In this document: positions 47,401 through 58,923 of the stretch, piece after piece | Position numbering within the stretch: position 1 is the stretch's first letter | Layout: every line of letters begins with the position of its first letter | Assembly (NCBI GenBank): GCA_965203855.1 | Contig: CBDBDN010000008.1 | Coordinates: 496,001-560,000 of the forward strand | DNA from: Bin87 sp965203855 | Lineage (GTDB): Bacteria; Chloroflexota; Dehalococcoidia; Lucifugimonadales; UBA3495 | Direction: 5' to 3' | Length of the DNA: 64,000 bases | Notes under the pieces: model-generated | What the model saw: only the letters and a program-made list of their open reading frames with translations | What the model was told of the DNA's origin: nothing | Database searches by the model: none | Program-made: the position numbers and the translations under genes

Positions 47401-48588
47401 TTAGCGGTAGCGCAGGCGCGGGCCGACGGTAGCCTGGTAGCCCTCAAAGTTGCGGCGGGTTTCGGAGATGCTGTCGCCGCCGAACTTTTCCATAAAGGCG
47501 TCGGCCAGCACGAGAGCCACCATCGCCTCGCCGATGACGCCGGCCGGCGGCGCCTGGCACACATCGCTGCGCTCAAAGTGGGCCTGCACCGGCTCTCCGG
47601 TGTCCAAATCCACCGACGGCAGCGGGTTGTGCAGCGTGGCGATCGGCTTGATGACGAACCGGGCCGTCAGCGGGGCGCCGCTGGTCATCCCGCCCTCGGT
47701 GCCGCCGGCCCGGTTGGTCTGCCGCTGCCAGGGCCGGTCGGGGTCGGTTACCGGCTCAATGACATCCTGGAACTCGGAACCCCAAGCGGCGGCCAAATCC
47801 CAGCCGGGGCCGATGCTGACCGCTTTGACGGCGTTGATGCTCATCAGGGCTTGGGCGATTTTGGCGTCAATTTTGCGGTCCCAATGGACATGGGAGCCGA
47901 GGCCGATGGGGACATTTTCGGCGATGACCTCGACTACGCCGCCGACGGTATCGCCCGCTTCCCGCGCCGCGTCCACTTCGGCCATCATTTTGACGGCGGC
48001 ATCGCTGTCGGCGCAGTGGACGGGTGATTCCTCAACGGCGTCCCAGTCAATGGCGTCGGTGGCCGGCGGGTCGGCGGAGATGCGCCCGATGGATATGACA
48101 TGGCTGTGCAGGATGATGCCGAATTCCTCCAGCAGGCGCATCGCGACGGCGCCGGCGGCCACGCGTCCGGCGGTTTCCCGGGCCGACGCTCTTTCCAGCG
48201 AATTGCGGACGTCGTGAAAGCCGTATTTCATCGTGCCGGGCAAATCCGCATGGCCGGGCCGGATGCGGGTAACGCGGCGGTTGCGCCCCTCCTGCGACGG
48301 GTTCTCCACATACTCCACCGCCATTGCGTCCTGCCAGTTCACCCAGTCGCGGTTTTCAATCAGCATACCGATGGGGCTGCCGAGGGTGTAGCCGTGCCGG
48401 ACGCCGGTCTGGATGTGGGCGTGGTCGCGTTCTATCTGCTGGCGTCCGCCGCGCCCGTAGCCGCGCTGCCGCCGGCCCAGATGGCGGGCGATATATTCCT
48501 CGTCCAGGTACAGGTAGGCCGGCACGCCCTCCACGATAACCATCAAGCCTTGCCCGTGCGACTCCCCCGCCGTGAACCACCGTATCAT
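47401..48588 (-). CDS. aroC: chorismate synthase
   Basis: Converts EPSP to chorismate, the last shikimate-pathway step, using reduced FMN. The 395-residue protein starts with MIRWFTAGESHGQGLMVIVEG, the first family signature. RRQRGYGRGGRQQIERDHAHIQTGVRHG, GSPIGMLIENRDW and the second signature GHADLPGTMKYGFHDVRNSLERASARETAGRVAAGA follow. The third signature is present as GTEGGMTSGAPL, and the ending is complete. Length is normal for the longer bacterial form. aroE follows 55 bases upstream on the same strand (transcribed first), so aroE-aroC is probably an operon. Confidence 0.97.
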   Translation of the reverse strand: MIRWFTAGESHGQGLMVIVEGVPAYLYLDEEYIARHLGRRQRGYGRGGRQQIERDHAHIQTGVRHGYTLGSPIGMLIENRDWVNWQDAMAVEYVENPSQEGRNRRVTRIRPGHADLPGTMKYGFHDVRNSLERASARETAGRVAAGAVAMRLLEEFGIILHSHVISIGRISADPPATDAIDWDAVEESPVHCADSDAAVKMMAEVDAAREAGDTVGGVVEVIAENVPIGLGSHVHWDRKIDAKIAQALMSINAVKAVSIGPGWDLAAAWGSEFQDVIEPVTDPDRPWQRQTNRAGGTEGGMTSGAPLTARFVIKPIATLHNPLPSVDLDTGEPVQAHFERSDVCQAPPAGVIGEAMVALVLADAFMEKFGGDSISETRRNFEGYQATVGPRLRYR

Positions 48589-48642
48589 CCTGGCTGTGCC
48601 TCCTGTGTGTAGATTGCCGAACCGCCCGGCAATGTCCGATGA

Positions 48643-49521
48643 CTAATCGCCGCTGTCGGCGGATTCCCGCGCCGTCATCGCCGCCGTGGCCGCTTGCAGC
48701 ATAATGTCAACCGGCGCCGGCCGGCCGAACCAATGCTCAAAAGACGCTGCCCCCTGGTACACCAGCATTGCTATGCCGCCCAGGGTGGCTACCCCGTCGT
48801 TTTCGGCCTGGCGCAACAATGGCGTCTGCGCCGGATTATACACCAGGTCATACACCAGGCAGCCGGCGGGGATGCGTAGGCCGGCCAGCGGCGATGCCGT
48901 TTCGTCCGGCCCATGCCGCATTCCCAGCGAAGTGCAGTTGACGATAAGGGCGGCGTCGGATACGGCATCGCTCAGCCCGGCGCTGTCCGCTGCCAAGGCG
49001 CGGGCTGGCGTTCCCTGTTCCGCGGCCAGTTGCGCCAGCGCGGCGGCGCGCGCCGGCGTCCGGTTGGCGATGGACAATTGGCCGATGCCGGCGCGCAGCA
49101 GAGCTTGCACGACGCCCCGCGCCGAACCGCCGGCGCCTAAAATCAGCGCGCGCCGGCCGGCCGGGTCAAAGCCGCCGGATTCCCGCAGGGCGCGCATAAA
49201 CCCGACGCCGTCGGTGTTATAACCGGACAGCCGGCCCTCCCGGTTGACGATGGTATTGACGGCGCCCGCTTCGGCAGCCCAGTCGTCTATTTCGTCCAGA
49301 AAGGGCATTACCGCCTCTTTGTGCGGAACGGTTACATTGATGCCGATAACGCCGTTGGAACGCAGGCCGCGCGCGAAATCACCGACGCCGTCGGGCGGCA
49401 CGGCGTAGGCCCGATACTCGGCGGCGATGCCCAAGCCGTCCAGCGCCGCCTGCTGAAACTGCGGCGATATGGAATGACCGATGGGGTATCCGATGATGCC
49501 CAAAGGGGTAGCGATTGACAT
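48643..49521 (-). CDS. aroE: shikimate dehydrogenase
   Basis: Reduces 3-dehydroshikimate to shikimate with NADPH. ATG 49521 (MSIATPLGIIGYPIGHSISPQF) is chosen from the family start; the frame is open 29 codons further. Motifs: IGYPIGHSISP for substrate binding, GINVTVPHKEAV with the catalytic Lys, AVNTIV, GYNTDGVGFMRAL with Asp, and the NADP loop LGAGGSARGV followed by NRTPARA, whose Arg favours NADP. LVYDLVYNPAQTPLL and GGIAMLVYQGA end the protein. 292 residues, normal. It is transcribed before aroC. Confidence 0.96.
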   Translation of the reverse strand: MSIATPLGIIGYPIGHSISPQFQQAALDGLGIAAEYRAYAVPPDGVGDFARGLRSNGVIGINVTVPHKEAVMPFLDEIDDWAAEAGAVNTIVNREGRLSGYNTDGVGFMRALRESGGFDPAGRRALILGAGGSARGVVQALLRAGIGQLSIANRTPARAAALAQLAAEQGTPARALAADSAGLSDAVSDAALIVNCTSLGMRHGPDETASPLAGLRIPAGCLVYDLVYNPAQTPLLRQAENDGVATLGGIAMLVYQGAASFEHWFGRPAPVDIMLQAATAAMTARESADSGD

Positions 49522-49655
49522 AGCCGGTTGCGGAGGGTTTGACGGGTACAAGGCGGGTACGGGATAAACGCGCATGGCGGACGCCGGCCGGCGCCGCCCT
49601 ACCGCCATTGTAGCAGACTCCCGGCTGGCCCGCGTTAACCCGTATTAAGCGGAAT

Positions 49656-49684
49656 GCGCCCCGGCTCTAACCAAGCCGGGGCGC
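49656..49684 (-). terminator. strong hairpin downstream of the lipoprotein gene
   Basis: An 11-base-pair perfect stem GCGCCCCGGCT / AGCCGGGGCGC (49656-49666 with 49674-49684) and a seven-base loop. It lies 51 bases past the stop of the minus-strand lipoprotein gene. The T-run on the minus side is poor (ATTCCGC), so efficiency as an intrinsic terminator is uncertain. Confidence 0.6.
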
Positions 49685-49734
49685 GGCGTTCCCTTTCCCT
49701 ATAACAAGGGGCAGGATAGGGCGGCGGGACGGCA

Positions 49735-50370
49735 CTACTGCACCGACAAATTGACTGCCTGTATATCTCCCGATTTGGTAGCTTTCGTTTTCGTGCCGGT
49801 GGGCTTTGCGTTCACAAACATCTCCAGCACTATGCCGTCTTTGCCGATGTTCATTTCGTAAATGCCCTTGTCGTTGGTCTTGACTTGTACGGGCAGGTTG
49901 CCGTCGCTCTTGCCCTCCACGATGGTGTTGGCAGGGGCCGTGCTGCCGCCTATGGTAACTTTGCCGGTAATAATGGCGGGACGCTTCTGGTTGTCAGTGT
50001 GGGCGATGCTGCCCGGCTGGAGGGTAGCGGTGGGCGCAGCCGTGGGCGCCGGCACAGCGGTAGCCGTCGGTTCGGGCGTAGCAGTGGGCGCCGGCGTGTC
50101 GGTAGGCATGGGGGTAGCCGTAGCCGGCGGCTGCATCATCGCCGCCATCGCTTGCGCGGTAGCGAGGACATTAGGCGTGGGCGGCACGGTAGGCGTGGGC
50201 GGCACGGTGGGGGTCGGGGCGCTGAGGGTCAGCTGGGCGCTGACGGTAGCCGATACATCGGGGGCGGCGGTAGGAGTCGGCTCGGGGCCGCCGCCGCACG
50301 CCGCCAAGGCCGCCAGCGCCAGCCCGGCGGCCAGCGCAAATACCATATACCGCACAATTTTCTGAGTCAT
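49735..50370 (-). CDS. Pro/Thr-rich lipoprotein
   Basis: A 211-residue lipoprotein. Signal peptide with a lipobox: VFALAAGLALAALAAC, the Cys at residue 25 being the lipid site. Then comes a long low-complexity linker (residues about 30-125) of TPT, PPTPT, PTATPEPTATAVPAP repeats, typical of Chloroflexota surface lipoproteins. The globular C-terminal 85 residues contain KRPAIITGKVTIGGSTAPANT and YEMNIGKDGIVLEMFVN, which look like a beta-sandwich (carboxypeptidase-regulatory or transthyretin-like). Function unknown, presumably extracytoplasmic binding or structure. Confidence 0.8.
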   Translation of the reverse strand: MTQKIVRYMVFALAAGLALAALAACGGGPEPTPTAAPDVSATVSAQLTLSAPTPTVPPTPTVPPTPNVLATAQAMAAMMQPPATATPMPTDTPAPTATPEPTATAVPAPTAAPTATLQPGSIAHTDNQKRPAIITGKVTIGGSTAPANTIVEGKSDGNLPVQVKTNDKGIYEMNIGKDGIVLEMFVNAKPTGTKTKATKSGDIQAVNLSVQ

Positions 50371-50475
50371 CCGAGAGCTCCTTGATGGGACATTGGTAGT
50401 GATTTTAGATTTTGACTGAATTTTGACGAAAATGCACGGCGTCGGGGAACCGGATTTCGCAATCTTGGGGACGGG

Positions 50476-53229
<2,754 letters not shown>

Positions 53230-53268
53230 TGCGGTCTCAGCGGCGGTGCCGGTCATCATCCCATCCAT

Positions 53269-53665
53269 CCAATCCAGCCTTGCGCCGGCGCCATAGGAAC
53301 GATAAAGGCATCATCCGCGGCGTCCCGGCGTGGCAGATTATGTATGCCGAAAATGGTAGCATCAGATGCGGCGAATTGTCTATATGCGGAATGCTTCGCA
53401 AAATGCCGGATGCTCCACAAAACGGCGCCGGGCGGCGATTCCATTCCTAGAAAGCCGGCCCAACGCCGCCCGCGCGTTGGGCATAAATCCGTCATAAATC
53501 CGTTTTGCATAAACCCGTTCCAAGCGGTTGCAATTTACACCGGGCATAAGTATTATTAGGCAGGCGAATTGTCGGCAAACGGGGTTTTGCGAACCGTTGC
53601 TGCCGGCTGCGCCCCGGCGGTCGCCGAATTTTGGCCGCTAGTAACCGCAAGGAGCAACAGAACTG
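53269..53665. promoter_or_regulatory. divergent intergenic region of valS and the S1-domain gene
   Basis: 397 bases without a gene. For the plus-strand gene a good promoter is TTGCAA (53528-53533), a 17-base spacer, and TATTAT (53551-53556). Just upstream, CATAAA(T/C)CCGT occurs three times (53482-53492, 53493-53503, 53508-53518) and could bind a regulator. A nine-base-pair inverted repeat GCCCAACGC/GCGTTGGGC lies at 53458-53482. The valS side shows no clear promoter by eye. Confidence 0.6.
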
Positions 53666-54775
53666 ATGGTAGCCCAGAACCCGGTAGCCCAGGACCAGTA
53701 CGCCGTAACCGATATGTCGGAGCTTCCCGAATCGGCCTTTTCGCCTCGGGAGTACCGGCGCGGCGATCTGGTAACCGGGGAAATCGTAAGCATTGACGAA
53801 GAAGGCATGGTCATCAGCGCCGGCCTCAAGAACGAAGGCGTCGTGCCGCCGCCGGAGATGCGTACGCTCACTGAAGAAGAGCGCGCTCAAATGCAGCCCG
53901 GCTCCCGCGTGATGGTTATTCTGGTCAACAACCGCGGCCCCGGCGGTATGCCGGTCTTTTCCTATGACCAGGCGCAGGAAAAGCGCGTGTGGGAAGACCT
54001 GATTGACCTGCGCGAGAAAGACTCGGAGCTTACCGCCAAAATTGTGCAGCACAACAAGGGCGGGCTGGTAGTGGACTGGAACGGCGTGCGCGGCTTCGTC
54101 CCCTTCTCCCAGATGGCGCCGGTGCCTAAAGAGGGGCGCGTTGAGCATCTGGACGCCCGCATCGGCGAGGATGCCCGCTTCAACATCCTGGAGCTGGACT
54201 CGCAGCGGGAAAAGCTGGTGCTTACCGAGCGCAAAATCTGGCGGCAGCTGCGAAACCAGGCCAAAGACGAGCTGCTGGAAGTCCTGCAAGAGGGGCAGAT
54301 TGTGCAAGGCACCGTCCGCTCCATGCGTAACTTTGGGGCTTTCGTCGACCTGGGCGAAGCGGAAGGTTTGGTGCCAATCTCCGAACTGGCCTGGGCGATG
54401 GTCAAGTCTCCCGAGGAAGTGGTCAATATCGGCGACGAGCTGACGCTGAAAGTGCTGCGCGTGGACAAGGAAGGCAAAAAGATTTCGCTGAGCCTGAAGC
54501 GGACGCAGCCCGAGCCGTGGGACTCCGTAACGGATCGCTACCAGGTGGGCGACATCGTGGACGGCACGGTTACCCGTCTGATGGACTTCGGCGCTTTCGT
54601 CAAGCTGGAGGATTGGATTGAGGGCCTGGTTCACATCTCGGAACTCTCCGCCCGGCGGATGGAGCATCCCAAAGAAATCGTCTATCAGGGCCAGCAGATC
54701 AAAGTGCAGATCCTCAGCATTGACACCGAGCGCAAGCGGATGAGCCTGAGCTATCGCAAGGTGTACGGCCTATAA
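53666..54775 (+). CDS. S1 RNA-binding domain protein (30S ribosomal protein S1 homolog)
   Basis: A 369-residue protein with four S1 domains: about 31-98 (RGDLVTGEIVSIDEEGMVI), 115-185 (LTAKIVQHNKGGLVVDWNG), 205-272 (GQIVQGTVRSMRNFGAFVDLG) and 292-363 (GDIVDGTVTRLMDFGAFVK). The third and fourth carry the classic FGAFV core and the GLVxISELS pattern. Four-domain proteins serve as ribosomal S1 in Gram-positive and Chloroflexota lineages and bind mRNA on the small subunit. ATG 53666 follows AAGGAG at 12 bases, a rather long spacing. It stands alone, with its own promoter region and a terminator after it. Confidence 0.93.
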   Translation: MVAQNPVAQDQYAVTDMSELPESAFSPREYRRGDLVTGEIVSIDEEGMVISAGLKNEGVVPPPEMRTLTEEERAQMQPGSRVMVILVNNRGPGGMPVFSYDQAQEKRVWEDLIDLREKDSELTAKIVQHNKGGLVVDWNGVRGFVPFSQMAPVPKEGRVEHLDARIGEDARFNILELDSQREKLVLTERKIWRQLRNQAKDELLEVLQEGQIVQGTVRSMRNFGAFVDLGEAEGLVPISELAWAMVKSPEEVVNIGDELTLKVLRVDKEGKKISLSLKRTQPEPWDSVTDRYQVGDIVDGTVTRLMDFGAFVKLEDWIEGLVHISELSARRMEHPKEIVYQGQQIKVQILSIDTERKRMSLSYRKVYGL

Positions 54776-54819
54776 CGGATGCAGAGGCGGAACGCCGCCG
54801 GCTGCCGCAGCGACGGCAA

Positions 54820-54847
54820 AGCCCCCGGCATCGTGATGCCGGGGGCT
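54820..54847. terminator. hairpin terminator between the S1 gene and a convergent gene
   Basis: A 12-base-pair perfect stem AGCCCCCGGCAT / ATGCCGGGGGCT with a CGTG loop, 45 bases after the S1 stop. It is followed by GCGTTTATCG on the plus strand, with a short T tract. Being symmetric, it may also serve the minus-strand gene ending at 54891. Confidence 0.75.
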
Positions 54848-54890
54848 GCGTTTATCGATACTATAGCGGACGATGATGCATAGGGGCCGG

Positions 54891-55742
54891 CTATGCGCCG
54901 CCAACCGGCAGGGCGTATGCCGCGTCCCATTCCGGCGCCGCCATCATATCGTCGTCGGCCGCCCGGTCGTTGGCGCCGCCGGCGCGCAGCTCCCGCAATT
55001 TGTCCAGCCCGCGCCGGGTGTCGCTGGCTACGCGGGCCGGATGCCATTTGCGGATGCGCCGTTTGAACAGCCAATAGGTGAACTCGCGATAGCCGGCCAG
55101 CGACAGCGCTGCTCCGTCATCGTACTGTTGCTCTCCCGCAGCGGCGGCGAACTGCCGGTAAAGAGCATCCTCCGTATCGCCGTACAAATGCCGGTAGGTT
55201 TCCCGCATAATCGCCGCGCTGTCGCCGTAGCAGAGGGCCAGATGATGCTTGCGGACGGCTTCCTCAACCGCCAGCTGCAACGTTTCCTCAACGACCACGC
55301 CGTACTGATAGTTGAGATGCGCCGTGTAACGGTAGGTGCCAATCAGGCGGCGGAAGCGTTCCGGGTCAACGGCGCCGGGCAGACGCCCGCAGAACAGCAG
55401 CGTTTCCAGCTCGTGCGGCGGGATGGCGTCCGGTATTTCAGCGGAAAGCCGATGCGCCAGGGTAAGCCAGTCCAGGGCTTCGCCGCCGATTACATACTGC
55501 CAGCGGTGTCCGGCGATGATTTCGGACGGCAGCGTCCATTGTCCGATGGCGCGCAGCACAGCTTCATCCCAGGGCTGGGTAATGCCGGCGGTGAGCCGCA
55601 AGCGTTCCAAAATGGCCGGCGTATCATCCCGCTGCGTATCATCGCCCCGCTGCGTATCGGAGTATAGAAACGCGCGGCTTTCCGGCGCAACAGTCGGGGG
55701 AGTAAGGACGACCGTATCCGGCATGGCGGCTGCGGTGGTCAT
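54891..55742 (-). CDS. hypothetical protein coupled to polX
   Basis: A 283-residue soluble protein whose ATG 55742 overlaps the polX stop (ATGA), so it is translated with polX. The first 45 residues are low-complexity with repeated DTQRGDD/TQRDDT. The rest is mostly helical: ILERLRLTAGITQPWDEAVLRAIGQW, WLTLAHRLSAEIPD, a Tyr-rich stretch (LIGTYRYTAHLNYQYGVVVEETL), and FTYWLFKRRIRKWHPARVASDTR near the C-terminus. No known domain recognised. The coupling suggests a role with DNA polymerase X, but this may only be genomic. Confidence 0.75.
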   Translation of the reverse strand: MTTAAAMPDTVVLTPPTVAPESRAFLYSDTQRGDDTQRDDTPAILERLRLTAGITQPWDEAVLRAIGQWTLPSEIIAGHRWQYVIGGEALDWLTLAHRLSAEIPDAIPPHELETLLFCGRLPGAVDPERFRRLIGTYRYTAHLNYQYGVVVEETLQLAVEEAVRKHHLALCYGDSAAIMRETYRHLYGDTEDALYRQFAAAAGEQQYDDGAALSLAGYREFTYWLFKRRIRKWHPARVASDTRRGLDKLRELRAGGANDRAADDDMMAAPEWDAAYALPVGGA

Positions 55743-57553
55743 CGGGAAAACTCCGCAGCCGCCGGCGCAACCGCAGCCGCGGACGCCGCCATATCCGCAA
55801 AGCGGGCAATGCGTTCCGGCTTGGGCGCGCGCAGCCAGCGCAGGAAAACCGGGCGCGAGTAAGCGTTCAGAATATGCTCCGGGCCGCACCAGGCGCGCCG
55901 GGCGACGGCGGCGCCGAAGCGGCGGTTGGGCAGCCCGTCAATGTGGTGCGAATCGGTGTTGATAACCAGCGGAACGCCGAGTTCACGGGCGCGGGCGGCG
56001 TGCGTATCTTTCAAGTCCAGCCGTTCCGGGGCCGCGTTGATTTCCATAGCCGTGCCGGTATCCCGCGCCGCTTGCAGCAGAGCCTCAATGTCAAAATCCA
56101 CCGGGTCGCGGCGGCCCAGCAGCCGGGCCGAGGCGTGGCCGATTGCCGTTACATAGGGGTTTTCCATCGCCCGGATGATACGGCGGGTCATAATGGAGCG
56201 TTCCTGCCCCATCGCGTTGTGCACCGATGCGATAACCCAGTCCAGCTGCGCCAGCGTTTCGTCCGGGAAATCCATCGCGCCGTCGGCCCGGATGTCAACC
56301 TCGGAGCCGCAGAGGATGGTCATTGCGTAGCGTTCCTGCAAGGCTTTGAGCGTGGCAATCTGGCGTTCCAGCCGTTCCGGGGTAAGGCCGTTGGCCACGC
56401 CCAGCCCCCGCGAGTGGTCGGTAATCGCCATATATTCATAGCCCATAGCGGCCACTGCCGCCACCATTTCCTCTAGCGGAAACTTGCCGTCGCTCCAGTC
56501 GCTGTGCAGATGCAAGTCGCCGCGCAGGTCGGTTTCCTGCACCAGGCGGGGGAGATTGCCGTGCCGCGCCGCTTCCAGTTCGTCAGTGCCACGGCGCAGT
56601 TCCGGGGGTATCCAAGGTAGGCCCAAGCGTCCGTAAAAGGCGGTTTCGTCCGCAAACTGCTCGGTTGCCCCACTCTCCACCGTCGTAACGCCGTATTCAT
56701 TCAGCGACAAGCCCTGCCGGTTGGCGTAGTCACGCAGGCGGATGTTGTGCTGCTGGCTGCCCGTGAAGTATTGCAGCATTGCGCCCAGCGCCGCCGGCTC
56801 GCCGATACGCAAGTCAACCTGGATGCCGGGGTCCACCACTACGGAGGTTTTGGCGTCGCCGGCGGCCAGCACGGTGCGGACGGATGGCAACGCCGCCAGG
56901 GCCGGGCCGGTTTCGCCGGGGTTTTCCGATACCGCAATCAAGTCCAGGTCGCCGATGGTTTCCTCCCAGCGGCGCAGCGACCCGGCGGGCGTGAGGCTTA
57001 CCAGGCCGGGACAGGCGGCGAACAGGGCGGCGGTAACTGCATCGCAAGTCTCCGTGGCAATGCCCAGCGGCGTCCGGTCGGAACGCATCCGTTGGGCGCG
57101 GATGTGGCGCAGGATGTTGTCCGCCGACTTTTGCCCCATGCGCGGCAGCTGCGCCAGCCGGCCGTCCAGCGCGGCCCGTTCCAGATCCGCTATCGTGCCG
57201 ATTTGCAGCTCCTCAACAACCGCTTTGACGGTTTTCGGCCCCATACCGGGGACTTCCAGCAGATCCAGCACGCCGGACGGCAGCGCGTCGGCGAGGCGGT
57301 CATAAGCGGATACGCGGCCGGTGGACACCAGTTCCTGCACCTTGTCGCTGATCGCCTTGCCCACGCCGGGGATTTTGCGGAGATCGTCCCCGGACGCGGC
57401 GGTGCCGGCCAGCGAATAGCTCAACTGCTCAATGGCGTCGGCCGCCCGGCGGTAAGCCCGGATTTTGAACGCCGAGTCGCCGCTGACTTCCAGCAAAGCC
57501 GCCATATTGCTGAACAGGCGGACGATGTCCTCGTTGCTGATTTGCGTACTCAT
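55739..57553 (-). CDS. polX: DNA polymerase X family protein with PHP domain (PolX)
   Basis: A 604-residue gap-filling polymerase/3'-5' exonuclease of base-excision repair. ATG 57553 (MSTQISNEDIVRLFSNMAALLE) is the family start. Order: N-terminal helix-hairpin-helix domain (IPGVGKAISDKVQELVSTG, LLEVPGMGPKTVKAVVEEL); the palm with SLRRWEETIGDLDLIAVS and VDLRI giving the metal-binding aspartates; then the PHP domain from about residue 330 (DLHLHSDWSDGK, TDHSRGLGVANGL, GSEVDI, ASVHNAM, GHASARLL, INTDSHHIDG). All PHP metal ligands look intact. The C-terminus is Ala-rich. The downstream hypothetical gene overlaps its stop. Confidence 0.95.
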   Translation of the reverse strand: MSTQISNEDIVRLFSNMAALLEVSGDSAFKIRAYRRAADAIEQLSYSLAGTAASGDDLRKIPGVGKAISDKVQELVSTGRVSAYDRLADALPSGVLDLLEVPGMGPKTVKAVVEELQIGTIADLERAALDGRLAQLPRMGQKSADNILRHIRAQRMRSDRTPLGIATETCDAVTAALFAACPGLVSLTPAGSLRRWEETIGDLDLIAVSENPGETGPALAALPSVRTVLAAGDAKTSVVVDPGIQVDLRIGEPAALGAMLQYFTGSQQHNIRLRDYANRQGLSLNEYGVTTVESGATEQFADETAFYGRLGLPWIPPELRRGTDELEAARHGNLPRLVQETDLRGDLHLHSDWSDGKFPLEEMVAAVAAMGYEYMAITDHSRGLGVANGLTPERLERQIATLKALQERYAMTILCGSEVDIRADGAMDFPDETLAQLDWVIASVHNAMGQERSIMTRRIIRAMENPYVTAIGHASARLLGRRDPVDFDIEALLQAARDTGTAMEINAAPERLDLKDTHAARARELGVPLVINTDSHHIDGLPNRRFGAAVARRAWCGPEHILNAYSRPVFLRWLRAPKPERIARFADMAASAAAVAPAAAEFSR

Positions 57554-57789
57554 ACCCGCAACCTTATCACCCGACGGCACAAAGGGGCAAGGGCAGGATT
57601 GCCGCTGTTCCAAGAACCGAAATGTCAAAAGGCCGAAATGCGCCGGATTCTTATAAAAGATGCATTCCCGCGCTGTGCGGCGGCAGCCCGCCGTTGGCTA
57701 TCATTAATCGGAAATCAGCCAACCCAACCCGATGCGCTGCAATACGCCGCTGCGGCCAGCCGGCCAGGCGGCAAGACAGGAGCAGGATT

Positions 57790-58632
57790 ATGCTGCGGAT
57801 AGTACCCGGCCTGCGGGCCCGAAAATCGGTTGTAGCCGCCGCGACGGCGGCTTTGCTGCTGGCGGCGGCGCTGCCCGGCAATGCGCTGGGCGCCGGGCCG
57901 GATGACCCGCCGCTTTCCAGCGAAGTGAAAACGGGCTCCGGGCCGATAACCGGAGGCGTACCCGCCGGCGCTGCCGACACTGCCGACGGCAGCATTATCT
58001 GGAATACATTTGAGGGCCACGCTTTCACCGACGGGCAACTGAGCGCGGCAGGTACGGCCCTCATTGCCTGCCTCGGCGGTTGCGACGGCGGCTATCGCAG
58101 CGCACCCGTCACCGTGGGCATCGAGGGGCGCTATCACGGCCTGAAAGTGGGGCGTCCGGCATCAGAGCAAGCAGTGGGCGAGCAAGGCAAGGCAATCCGT
58201 TTTTGGCTGATATTAGAGTCGGACAACTGGGTGGATGCGCCCCGCCAGGCCACGGTGTTCCAGGAGCAGTCGGTAACTCGGCAGATGGAGCTTAGCTTTG
58301 TAACGGCGACTGACGCCGCCGCCGACGCCAGCAACCCGGCTGCCGATGCCGCAACCTCTACCGTTGCCGGCGACGCGATGACGGCGTCCGGGATGTCAGC
58401 GTCCGGGATGACGGCCGGAGCTGCCAACCCGGAATGGCGCACTACCGACCTTACGCTGCCGGACGCCGCCGACCTGGGCTTGGTGCCGGCCAATTCCGCC
58501 GCCGGATTCGCCGCTACCACGCTGCGTTACCAAGGCATCCCGCTGCTGCCGGGCCTGGTTACGGCCCTGGGCCTGACGCTGGCCGGCGTCGGGGTATCGC
58601 TGCTGATGTATCGCCGGCGCATCGCCTGGTAA
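57790..58632 (+). CDS. secreted, C-terminally membrane-anchored protein of unknown function
   Basis: A 280-residue protein. ATG 57790 has AGGAG at seven bases. A signal peptide (KSVVAAATAALLLAAALPGNALGA) is followed by a domain with NTFEGHAFTDGQLSAAGTALIACLGGC, GIEGRYHGLKVG and a beta-rich IRFWLILESDNWVDAP. Then come an Ala/Asp/Ser-rich linker with two ASGM repeats, a short domain, and a C-terminal helix LPGLVTALGLTLAGVGVSLLMY with RRR, a stop-transfer anchor. It would sit outside the membrane with a short cytoplasmic tail. Two Cys in LGGCDGG could form a disulfide. Family unknown. Confidence 0.75.
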   Translation: MLRIVPGLRARKSVVAAATAALLLAAALPGNALGAGPDDPPLSSEVKTGSGPITGGVPAGAADTADGSIIWNTFEGHAFTDGQLSAAGTALIACLGGCDGGYRSAPVTVGIEGRYHGLKVGRPASEQAVGEQGKAIRFWLILESDNWVDAPRQATVFQEQSVTRQMELSFVTATDAAADASNPAADAATSTVAGDAMTASGMSASGMTAGAANPEWRTTDLTLPDAADLGLVPANSAAGFAATTLRYQGIPLLPGLVTALGLTLAGVGVSLLMYRRRIAW

Positions 58633-58659
58633 GCCGCCGGCAACGCGCCCGTCCCCTAA

Positions 58660-58688
58660 CCCCCTCCCGGCGGGAGGGGGTAATTTTT
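58660..58688 (+). terminator. intrinsic terminator after the secreted protein gene
   Basis: A nine-base-pair stem CCCCCTCCC / GGGAGGGGG with a GGC loop, followed by TAATTTTT, 27 bases past the stop at 58632. A convincing rho-independent terminator on the plus strand. Confidence 0.85.
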
Positions 58689-58913
58689 CGTCATTCCGGG
58701 CCGCAACCGTCATTCCAGTCCAGCACCCCAACCGCCATTCCAGCACTCCAACCGTCATTCCGGCGAAAGCCGGAATCCAGCGTCGTAATCTGCCATTACG
58801 ATAATAGAGACAAGAGCCATAGATTCCGGCTTTCGCCGGAATGACGGTTAGGGGGCCGGAATGACGGTTAGGGGGCCGGAATGACGGTTAGGGGGCCGGA
58901 ATGACGGTGAATG
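58689..58913. repeat. REP-like palindromes and a 20-base tandem repeat
   Basis: The gap holds five CGTCATTCC/CCGCCATTCC units, then REP-like palindromes at 58752-58777 (plus form) and 58822-58847 (inverted). These are followed by a 20-base unit CCGGAATGACGGTTAGGGGG repeated at 58836, 58856, 58876 and partly 58896. The same core occurs at 14.7, 19.7 and 61.1 kb. The direct tandem part is not CRISPR-like because there are no spacers. Confidence 0.8.
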
Positions 58914-58923
58914 ACCACACGCC

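Noticed and set aside
53269..53665. T-box leader upstream of valS
   Set aside because: No T-box sequence or Stem I-like structure was seen on the minus strand of this region.
58836..58911. Tandem 20-base repeats as a CRISPR array
   Set aside because: Units are directly adjacent without spacers and no cas genes are present.
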